A DNA stretch of 62,599 nucleotides from the NCBI RefSeq assembly GCF_003932895.1, contig NZ_RQYW01000013.1, positions 1-62,599 on the forward strand. The letters are read 5' to 3'. Below the pieces are notes generated by a model that worked only from the letters and a program-made list of their open reading frames with translations, was not told the origin of the DNA and searched no databases. The DNA comes from Leptotrichia sp. OH3620_COT-345 (GTDB lineage Bacteria; Fusobacteriota; Fusobacteriia; Fusobacteriales; Leptotrichiaceae). Below are positions 55,232-62,599 of the stretch, in pieces. Every line of letters starts with the position of its first letter. Position 1 is the stretch's first letter. Made by a program: the position numbers and the translations under genes.

Positions 55232-55606
55232 ATGTTTATATATTATGATTCAAAAACGGGAAATGTCCAGAGATTTATAGATAAACTTAAAAAAGAAAGA
55301 CCGAAGTGGAGTTTCATAAAAATAAATGAAACTATGGAAGTAGAAAATTCAGGGCATCTGATTACATTCACTACTAAATTTGGAGAAATTCCTGAAACAA
55401 CAGTAGAATTCTTAAAAAAAGAAAATAACAGAAACTTTATTAAATCAGTAAGTTCAAGCGGTAATATGAATTGGGGAACTTTATTCGGAGTTGCTGCAGA
55501 TAAAATATCAAGAGAATATAATATATCAATATTAATGAAATTTGAACTGTCAGGAACTCAGCCACAAGTTGAATATTTTATAAATTATGTAGAAAATGAT
55601 AACTAA
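55232..55606 (+). CDS. nrdI: NrdI flavodoxin
   Basis: A 124-residue NrdI: the FMN loop YYDSKTGNVQRFIDKL (about 4-19), GEIPETT (about 50-56) and the SSSGNMNWG segment (about 70-78) fit. Reduced NrdI delivers oxidant to the dimanganese centre of NrdF. AAGGAG precedes the ATG. Confidence 0.85.
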   Translation: MFIYYDSKTGNVQRFIDKLKKERPKWSFIKINETMEVENSGHLITFTTKFGEIPETTVEFLKKENNRNFIKSVSSSGNMNWGTLFGVAADKISREYNISILMKFELSGTQPQVEYFINYVENDN

Positions 55607-55642
55607 AAACAGTTTTTAAATATAGAAAGGGCAAGTAAAAAA

Positions 55643-57736
55643 ATGAAAAAAGCAAAAAAATGGATATATCTGAATAATGAAATAATGTTGAAAAAGGATG
55701 GAGAATTTCAACTTGAAAAGGACAAGGAAGCGGTTTATTCTTACTTTGTGGATTATGTAAATAAAAATACGGTATTCTTTCATAATTTGAAAGAAAAAAT
55801 GGATTATCTTATAGAAAATGAATATTATATAAATTTTTACGATATGTATAAATTTGAAGAAATAAAAAAAGTATTTTCATTAGTGTATGGTAAAAAGTTC
55901 AGATTTGCCTCTTTTATGAGTGCTTCTAAATTTTATCAGAGTTATGCATTAAGAGATGATTCGGGAGAAAAATTTCTTGAAAGATACGAGGACAGGATAG
56001 CAATAGTTTCTCTTTACTTGGCACAGGGAGATTTGGAAAAAGCACTGGAATATGCTGAAATGCTCATTAATCAGGAATATCAGCCTGCTACGCCTACTTT
56101 TCTGAATTCGGGTAAAAAACGTTCAGGAGAGCTTGTTTCGTGTTTTCTTGATGAAATGGGGGATAATTTAAGCGGAATAGGATATATATTTGATTCGGCA
56201 ATGAAACTTTCTTCTATCGGAGGAGGAGTTTCCATTAATCTTTCCAAAGTAAGAGCAAGGGGAGAATCTATAAAAGGAGTGGAAGGAAGAGCATCGGGAG
56301 TATTGCCTATTATGAAAATACTGGAAGATATATTTTCATATGCAAATCAGCTAGGACAGAGAGCAGGAGCAGGGGCAGTATATCTAAATGTGTTCCACTC
56401 GGATATTAATGAGTTTCTGGATTGTAAGAAAATAAATGTAGATGAAAAAATCAGAATAAAATCCCTTTCTATAGGAGTGATAGTTCCTGATAAATTTATG
56501 GAATTGGCAAGAGAGGATGAAATCTGCTATACATTCAATCCACATACTGTATTTCTTGAATATGGACAATATTTGGACGAAATGGATATGAATGAAATGT
56601 ATGAAAAATTAGTGGATAATCCAAATGTCAAAAAGAAAAAAATAAATGCAAGGGAACTTCTTGTTAAAATATCTCAGACACAGAAAGAAAGCGGATATCC
56701 TTATTTATTCTTTAAAGATAATGCGAATAAAGAACATGCACTGAAAGAAATCGGAAATGTAAAATTCTCGAATTTATGTACTGAAATAATGCAGTTGTCA
56801 GAAGTATCGGATATTCATCCTTACTTTGAAGAAGATGAAATAAGAAGAGGTATTTCGTGTAATTTAGGTTCTCTTAATATTGTTACCGTAATGGAAAATA
56901 AAAGAATAAAAGAAGCTACAAGAGCTGCGATAGATTCGCTGACAATGGTGTCGGATTTAACAAATATAGATATTGTGCCATCCATAAAAAAAGCCAACGA
57001 GGAACTGCACAGTGTAGGATTAGGAGCAATGAATCTGCACGGGTATTTTGCCAAAAATTTTATAATGTATGAAAGTAAAGAAGCTCTTGATTTCTGTAAT
57101 GTATTTTTTATGATTGTAAATTATTATTCCCTCGAAAGATCAATGGAAATAGCAAAGGAAAAAGGTGAAACTTTCAAAGATTTTGATAAGTCGGAATATG
57201 CAAACGGCAATTATTTCAATAAATATATTGAAAAAGAATATATGCCTCAAACTGAAAAAATAAAAGCATTATTTGAGGGAATACATATTCCTACTAAAGA
57301 AGATTGGGCAAAATTGAAGGAAGATGTTATGAAATACGGAGTGTATAATGCTTATAGAATGGCAATAGCACCTAATCAGTCTACTTCATATATAATGAAT
57401 TCCACAGCTTCAGTGATGCCTATAGTTGATACCATAGAGGTAAGGGAATACGGAGATAGCACGACATTTTATCCTATGCCTTACTTAACAAATGATAATT
57501 ATTTTTTCTATAAATCGGCATATGATATGGATCAGAAAAATATACTGAAACTGATTTCCGTAATTCAAAGACATGTAGATCAAGGGATATCAACTATATT
57601 ATTCAATAAAAGTACGGACACTACAAGAGATTTAGCAAGGCTTTATGTTTATGCTCATAGACTCGGATTAAAGTCCCTTTATTATACAAGAACGAGAAAA
57701 GCTACAATTGAAGAGTGCTTAAGCTGCTCGGTGTAG
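55643..57736 (+). CDS. nrdE: Class Ib ribonucleotide reductase, large subunit
   Basis: A 697-residue catalytic subunit. The active-site and allosteric-site landmarks include PATPTFLNSGK and ELVSCFLDEMGD (about 155-170), GGVSINLSKVRARG (about 194-207), NLCTEIMQLS (about 378-387) with a catalytic Cys, and SCNLGSLNI. The C-terminal CLSCSV provides the shuttle Cys pair reduced by the NrdH-like protein. It lacks an N-terminal ATP cone, as class Ib enzymes do. nrdF lies 506 bases downstream. Confidence 0.92.
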   Translation: MKKAKKWIYLNNEIMLKKDGEFQLEKDKEAVYSYFVDYVNKNTVFFHNLKEKMDYLIENEYYINFYDMYKFEEIKKVFSLVYGKKFRFASFMSASKFYQSYALRDDSGEKFLERYEDRIAIVSLYLAQGDLEKALEYAEMLINQEYQPATPTFLNSGKKRSGELVSCFLDEMGDNLSGIGYIFDSAMKLSSIGGGVSINLSKVRARGESIKGVEGRASGVLPIMKILEDIFSYANQLGQRAGAGAVYLNVFHSDINEFLDCKKINVDEKIRIKSLSIGVIVPDKFMELAREDEICYTFNPHTVFLEYGQYLDEMDMNEMYEKLVDNPNVKKKKINARELLVKISQTQKESGYPYLFFKDNANKEHALKEIGNVKFSNLCTEIMQLSEVSDIHPYFEEDEIRRGISCNLGSLNIVTVMENKRIKEATRAAIDSLTMVSDLTNIDIVPSIKKANEELHSVGLGAMNLHGYFAKNFIMYESKEALDFCNVFFMIVNYYSLERSMEIAKEKGETFKDFDKSEYANGNYFNKYIEKEYMPQTEKIKALFEGIHIPTKEDWAKLKEDVMKYGVYNAYRMAIAPNQSTSYIMNSTASVMPIVDTIEVREYGDSTTFYPMPYLTNDNYFFYKSAYDMDQKNILKLISVIQRHVDQGISTILFNKSTDTTRDLARLYVYAHRLGLKSLYYTRTRKATIEECLSCSV

Positions 57737-58242
57737 CTTCAGGATTTTTAGAAAATATTAGTTATAATTATAAAAAATTATAAATTTTTAGAAGTTTTAA
57801 AGTTGATCAAAGTTAATTTTTTATATAATTATTTTATCAGTGATTTATTTTAGTTTTGAAATAAATTAAAATATTCAGAAAATAATTGTTTATACTTAAA
57901 GGAAAGATTGATAAAAAAACTAAAATTAAGCACATATAAACTTTAATTTATAAAAAAGATAAACTATATTTGTATTATTATCATAAAGATAATCATTGTT
58001 CATTGAAATTAATTATTATTTAATTTATATTATCATTTTTTATAGAAATTTTAGTATATTATATTTATAAAAAATTTCTTGTGATTGACTGAAAAATTTT
58101 ATTTAATCAATAAAAGCTGATACTTTTGAAAAAAGGATTTTAGTGATAGTAATTTTAATGATAATAGAGATAAATAAGGCAAATGAAATCGGAGAATATT
58201 TAGAAAATAAAAATAAAATAATAAGATGAGAGGAAAATTGAA
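57737..58242. other. 506-bp gap between nrdE and nrdF
   Basis: The gap is very A/T-rich and unusual for a two-subunit operon. No gene is evident; a 23-codon frame (58159-58230) precedes nrdF and is probably chance. It may contain a separate nrdF promoter. Confidence 0.5.
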
Positions 58243-59244
58243 ATGAACAAAATATATGAAGCGGTGAACTGGAATACACCCGAAAATGATTACGTAGAAA
58301 TGTTCTGGGAACAGAATTTGAAGCAATTCTGGATTGATACTGAATACATTCCGTCAAAGGATATAGACAGTTGGCATTCCCTTGAGCCTGAAATGAAGTT
58401 GGCTTATTTACAGGTTTTAGGAGGACTTACACTTCTTGATACTTTACAAAGTCATACAGGAATGCCTAAAGTGATAGATCATATAGACTCGCTCCAATGT
58501 CGTTCGGTATTATCGTATATGTGTATGATGGAAACAATACATGCAAAATCATATTCTACAATATTTACAACGGTAGCGTCTACAAGGGAAATCAATGAAA
58601 CATTTAACTGGGTACAGGAAAATGAGCATTTGCAATATAAAGCTAAAAAAATTGATTATTACTATCAGAAAATGAATAATCCTGAAGCGACAAAAAGAGA
58701 AATATATATGGCTCTCTGTGCTTCAGTTTATTTGGAAACATATCTGTTTTATAGCGGATTTTTCTTGCCGTTATGGCTTGCAGGGCAAGGACAGATGGTT
58801 GCAAGCTGTGATATAATTAAGAAAATAATCGCTGATGAATCTATTCATGGAGTATTTGTAGGACTTCTTTCTCAGGAAATATATGCCACATTCAATGAAA
58901 AAGAGAAAGAAAGTGTAAGAAAAGAACTAAAAGATTTAATGTATGATTTATATGAAAATGAAGCGAGATATACTGATGAAGTATATGGAGATATAGGGCT
59001 TACAGCCGATGTCAAAGAGTATATCAGATATAATGCGAATAAGGCACTTATGAATTTAGGATTTGAAGAGGAATTTGAAGTAAAAGATGTAAATCCTATT
59101 GTATTGAATGGACTGAATGTGGAAACTACCCAACACGATTTTTTCTCCAAAAAATCTACAAATTATGAAAAAGCATTGGAAGTAGTTCATCTTCATGATA
59201 ATGATTTTGAATTTAAAAATAATGAAATTGATTTAGAAATATAA
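58243..59244 (+). CDS. nrdF: Class Ib ribonucleotide reductase, small subunit
   Basis: A 333-residue radical-bearing subunit. All six metal ligands are in place: Asp66, Glu97, His100, Glu165, Glu199 and His202, and Tyr104 in HAKSYS is the radical tyrosine. It is thus a standard dimanganese or diiron class Ib protein, not the metal-free class Ie. GAGG precedes the ATG. The end of the chain carries acidic residues for binding NrdE. Confidence 0.92.
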   Translation: MNKIYEAVNWNTPENDYVEMFWEQNLKQFWIDTEYIPSKDIDSWHSLEPEMKLAYLQVLGGLTLLDTLQSHTGMPKVIDHIDSLQCRSVLSYMCMMETIHAKSYSTIFTTVASTREINETFNWVQENEHLQYKAKKIDYYYQKMNNPEATKREIYMALCASVYLETYLFYSGFFLPLWLAGQGQMVASCDIIKKIIADESIHGVFVGLLSQEIYATFNEKEKESVRKELKDLMYDLYENEARYTDEVYGDIGLTADVKEYIRYNANKALMNLGFEEEFEVKDVNPIVLNGLNVETTQHDFFSKKSTNYEKALEVVHLHDNDFEFKNNEIDLEI

Positions 59245-59252
59245 TTTTGTAT

Positions 59253-59290
59253 AAAGTCAATATGCTATTTACATATTGACTTTATTTTTA
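59253..59290 (+). terminator. Terminator of nrdF
   Basis: Arms AAAGTCAATATG (59253-59264) and CATATTGACTTT (59272-59283) are followed by ATTTTTAT. Confidence 0.75.
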
Positions 59291-59455
59291 TATAATAAAG
59301 TAAAGAAATATAGGAAATCAGAAAGAAGATTGAAATAGCGGTGGTAATCAGTATAGTAAATTTCAGATTACGAGAAATATTTTAATAAAAATAATGATAT
59401 TACAAATATTGAATTATAACTAAAAATTAATAAAGTAACAAAGGAGGAAAATATT

Positions 59456-60391
59456 ATGAAAATAAAAAAATTATTATTAATGATTTTATTGTTGCCGGGA
59501 CTAATAATATCATGTGGAAAACAGGATAAAGAAAAAGAAAAACTCAATAAATATAATGAATATGTAAAATTTTATAATGATTTAAGAACAGGAAAAATGA
59601 GTAAGTTTTATAATACATATATAGAAAATTTTTCAGATAACGATTTAAATTTCAAAGAACCTAATGAAAAAGAGATTTCTTTAATTGTTACTTTAGGTAC
59701 AGAAATAAAATATTTCAGTAAAAGAACAGAAGAAATAGAAAAAATCATTAAAAAAAATCCTGAAATTAAAGAAGTGGAGGAATATTTGACAGTTTTTTTA
59801 AATACTTTGAAAAATGAGAAATCAGTAATGAATGAAATAGTAAATTATTATAAAAACGGTGAGTATAAAAAAGATAATTTTAAAAAAGGGAAGAAACTTC
59901 ATTTGAAATATAGCGAAAACACTAAAAAAAGTGAGGAAAAATATATTATTTTTAAAGAAAATATGGAAATATACATGAAAAATTATAAGGAAGAAAGCTT
60001 ACAGCTGTTGATGAATAAAGGTGAAAAATCTCAATATTATATGATTAAATTTATAAATGATACAGATAAATTTTTAGAGAAATTATATGAATCCGAGGAA
60101 GGAGAATTTCCTGAAGAAGATTTGGAAAATTTGAAAAAACTTAATATGAGTATGAAAGAAACTTATCAAAAATGGATAGAAATTGATAAAAAAAGTATAG
60201 AAAATGAAAAATATAATGTAGATGATTATATTAAATTTAGAGAAAATTCAAAGGAAATTAAGGATATGTCTGATAGTATAGTAAAACTGATAGAAGAAAA
60301 GTCGGATGAAATATACCCTCAAAGTCATAAGTTTAATGAAATGTATGAGAAATTTATTAATACTTATAATGAAACAATAAATAAGAAATAA
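59456..60391 (+). CDS. Lipoprotein, DUF3829-like
   Basis: A 311-residue lipoprotein: a signal of hydrophobic residues ends in LIISC (Cys20 region), followed by a long helical, very charged chain (KYNEYVKFYNDLRTGKMSKFYN at the start of the mature part). It resembles the DUF3829 group of small-signal lipoproteins, whose role is unknown. GGAGGAAA precedes the ATG. A broken paralogue follows. Confidence 0.6.
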   Translation: MKIKKLLLMILLLPGLIISCGKQDKEKEKLNKYNEYVKFYNDLRTGKMSKFYNTYIENFSDNDLNFKEPNEKEISLIVTLGTEIKYFSKRTEEIEKIIKKNPEIKEVEEYLTVFLNTLKNEKSVMNEIVNYYKNGEYKKDNFKKGKKLHLKYSENTKKSEEKYIIFKENMEIYMKNYKEESLQLLMNKGEKSQYYMIKFINDTDKFLEKLYESEEGEFPEEDLENLKKLNMSMKETYQKWIEIDKKSIENEKYNVDDYIKFRENSKEIKDMSDSIVKLIEEKSDEIYPQSHKFNEMYEKFINTYNETINKK

Positions 60392-60417
60392 TACTATTTA
60401 AAATTAAGGAGTAAATT

Positions 60418-61256
60418 ATGATTTTTAAAATTGAAAAGTTTATTTTGATATTACCGGTATTATTTTTGATAAATTGCAATCAAAGTGAACAACAGGAAAA
60501 AAATATCAGGAAAGTAAAAATATACAGGTAATCAATTATGGAGAAATTGTTGAAAAAGGGGAATAAATTAAATACGAAGAAGATAGGAGTATAAAAGAAA
60601 TTTCAATTGAAAATGTTAATCATAATTTACTTAAAGAAGCTGTTAAAACTCTTAAAGATAAAGAAAAATATCCTATTTACATAAAATTATTGGAAGGTTA
60701 TCAAAGTAAAGTATTTCCTGATGAATTTAAAAGAGAGTATAAGTTTTTATTTATAAATAAAAAAGGAGAGTATAAAAAAGATAATTTCGGAAAAGGTAAA
60801 ATTCTGAATAGTGAATATTTCAGTAAAGCTGAAATCACTGAAAACAAATTTAAAAAAATTAAACAGTTAAATCGTAACATGGAATACGAAATATTAAAAA
60901 ATGGGATAAAATATTTTGAAGAAGCGCAAAGAAAAACTATAGCAACTAATATATTAAAAATAAATATTCTTTTACAAATGTTAGAGTATAAATTTTTAGA
61001 AGATAAAATTTATACTGAGAAATCAGAAAAATTTGTAATAAAATCATCAAATAAAAATCAATATGTCAATGAATTAAAAAGTATACAAAAGGCGTTGAGA
61101 ATTACCTTGATGAAAGTAAAAACAGCAGAAAAAGAACAAGTAAATAAAGAAAATCCACACATTTTAAAATATGAGAATATTATAAAAGAAATACAAAAAT
61201 CTTCAAATATTTCGGCACTGGCAATGAAAAAAATAGAAGAAGATAAAAAAAAGTGA
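60418..61256 (+). pseudogene. Second DUF3829-like lipoprotein, broken
   Basis: A new lipoprotein signal (ATG 60418, LINC lipobox) is followed by a frameshift near 60520 and a TAA at 60564-60566, after which the frame runs to TGA 61254-61256 with the same helical charged pattern and shared GEYKKDNFGKGK segment as the intact gene at 59456. The two form a tandem duplication, of which this copy has lost its signal-to-body connection. An internal ATG at 60690 could still make a cytoplasmic fragment, but it would lack export. Confidence 0.65.
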
Positions 61257-61385
61257 AGCGAGTGAAGTAATATAAGTATATTTAAAACAAAACAATTTCA
61301 CAGTAATTGATATAAATGATTTGTTAGGATTTTATGAAAATTAATATTATGAATTGCATAATGATACTAAAAAAGGAAAAATAAA

Positions 61386-62102
61386 ATGAAAATAATAATA
61401 TCTCCGAGTAAAACAAAGAAAATATCTGATTTAAAAAATATAACGATATATGAAGAACCTTACTTTCCAAAGATCACTAATGAAATTGTAAGTGAGATAA
61501 AGAAAATGAATGTATCTGAAATAGAGAAAAAATTTAAATTGAAAAATGGACAGGCTGAAAAATTGTCAGAATTTTATAAAACATTTGAAAATCAACTTTG
61601 CGGACACGCTTTATCCACTTATACGGGAATAGCGTATAAATCTATAAATATAGAAAGTTTTGACAAAGAAGAACTGGAATTTGCTCAAAATAATCTGATT
61701 ATTTTATCGGCTTTATATGGAATACTTACTCCTTTTTCAAAACTGAAAGAATACAGATTGGATATGGTAAATTCGATATTTGAACAAAAATCTTTATATG
61801 AAATATGGAAAAAACCTTTAAGTGAATATTTCAAAAATGAAGAACAAATAATAAATTTAGCTTCAAAAGAATATTCTAAATTAGTTAATTCAAATAATGT
61901 ATATGATTTTGAATTTTATGATGAAAAGGATGGGAAATTAAAACAGATAAGTACAAATTCTAAAAAAATGAGAGGATTTACAGTAAATTATATTGTAAAA
62001 AATAAAATAATAAATGTCGAGAATCTTAAAAATATTAATCTAGGAGAGTATAAATACAATAAAGAAATGTCAGGGATTAGGAAGTACGTTTATATTAAAT
62101 AA
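61386..62102 (+). CDS. yaaA: YaaA-family peroxide-stress protein
   Basis: A 238-residue protein with YaaA landmarks: KIIISPSKTK at the start, ALSTYTGIAYKS (about 76-87), LSALYGILTPFSKLKEYRLDM (split over about 105-125) and a C-terminal GFTVNY. E. coli YaaA lowers free intracellular iron under hydrogen peroxide stress. AAAGGAAA precedes the ATG. Single gene; not in an operon with its neighbours. Confidence 0.88.
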   Translation: MKIIISPSKTKKISDLKNITIYEEPYFPKITNEIVSEIKKMNVSEIEKKFKLKNGQAEKLSEFYKTFENQLCGHALSTYTGIAYKSINIESFDKEELEFAQNNLIILSALYGILTPFSKLKEYRLDMVNSIFEQKSLYEIWKKPLSEYFKNEEQIINLASKEYSKLVNSNNVYDFEFYDEKDGKLKQISTNSKKMRGFTVNYIVKNKIINVENLKNINLGEYKYNKEMSGIRKYVYIK

Positions 62103-62599
62103 AAATATTTTATGAAGGCTCATTGTAGACCTTATATTCATACATATATGCTACTTATTGATTATAAAAAAACAAGAATGGATGTAAAAAATATTGTCCG
62201 AGTGAAGTGAGTTTGTTTTTTTATGAATAGAGTGTTTTTAAATGTTAAATAATTTAAGTTGGGAAATTTTTGTAAAAAAGATTGGAAAAAGCTTGTTAAA
62301 CTTTTGAAAAAAAGAAATTTTTTGCGACATAAAAAATGCTCAAAAAATTTGATTTATTATTCAAAAAATCTGACATATTTCAATTGAATAATTACAAAAT
62401 AGGAATAATTTAAAATTATTAATAAAAATTGTATAAAGAATATTTCTTTTATGGGGACAGTATATGTCCTCATGAAAGAAAATAATCAACTTTAAATAAT
62501 ACATATACATTTCAATATTCTCACAACCGATGTTGTCTAACCTTTTCGACAGTACTCAAAAATTTCAGATATTTTCTTTAAAAATATAGTTGAAAATTT
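62103..62599. other. 500-bp right edge with repeat B copy
   Basis: No gene is visible. It contains repeat B copy 3 (62187-62287) and a short hairpin ATGGGGACA/TGTCCTCAT (62451-62473) of unknown role. Confidence 0.5.
62187..62287 (+). repeat. Intergenic repeat, family B, copy 3
   Basis: AAAATATTGTCCGAGTGAAG followed by TTTTTATGAATAGAGTG and TTAAATAATTTAAGTTGGG aligns with 47842-47943 across about 100 bases by eye. Confidence 0.45.

Noticed and set aside
58243-59244. Metal-free (class Ie) NrdF
   Set aside because: All six carboxylate and histidine ligands are conserved (Asp66, Glu97, His100, Glu165, Glu199, His202).

Overview
The base composition is very AT-rich, genes start from strong GGAGG-type ribosome sites, envelope proteins carry Gram-negative-style lipoprotein signals, and the gene set mixes families typical of Fusobacteria (HutP, DUF4250, class Ib NrdHIEF, AbgT and C26 hydrolases, contractile prophage tails). 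I read the window as chromosome of a member of the Fusobacteria, most likely Leptotrichiaceae; the genus is an inference from gene content and was not tested.

Left end (1-4.5 kb): a fragment that looks like the N-terminus of an RpiR regulator, a small inverted-repeat element, then a three-gene unit of GntR/UTRA regulator, sodium:solute symporter and Cys-type sulfatase, probably for uptake and desulfation of a sulfated compound.

Accessory region (about 4.5-25 kb): a phage-derived contractile-tail cluster. It opens with an XRE repressor and an ImmA/IrrE protease, a lipoprotein, a KilAC-type antirepressor broken by one stop codon, and a Com-like zinc protein. It continues with tail completion, sheath, tube, frameshifted tail chaperone, tape measure, baseplate (hub, spike, gp25/W, J and I types), fibre and fibre-assembly genes. 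It ends with a lysis group (permuted-papain protein, M15 endolysin, small membrane proteins). I find no integrase, transposase, terminase, portal or capsid gene, so a headless R-type tailocin, or a prophage that lost its head module, is the best reading. Cargo includes a RelB-type antitoxin with a doubly frameshifted RelE toxin and an acyltransferase in reverse orientation.

Middle (25-32 kb, minus strand): APC amino-acid permease, two C26 gamma-glutamyl hydrolases, an AbgT transporter and a PLP trans-sulfuration enzyme. From 32 to 42 kb (plus strand): chorismate mutase, RsuA-type pseudouridine synthase, aroE, two unknown proteins, DUF4250, aroK, aroQ, HutP, a HAD phosphatase, a patatin-like lipase, then glgC-glgA. 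From 42 to 50 kb: MarR plus MATE efflux, a C69 dipeptidase, hpt-purA, purB and tRNA-Gly.

Right end (50-62.6 kb): a TetR regulator with two flavodoxin-fold proteins, a heavily decayed metH, the class Ib ribonucleotide reductase operon (NrdH-like, NrdI, NrdE, NrdF) behind an NrdR-like box, two tandem related lipoproteins (one broken), and yaaA. Small inverted-repeat elements and diverged intergenic repeats are scattered between operons. Several genes carry single in-frame stops or one-base deletions, which fits continuing pseudogene formation under AT-biased mutation.
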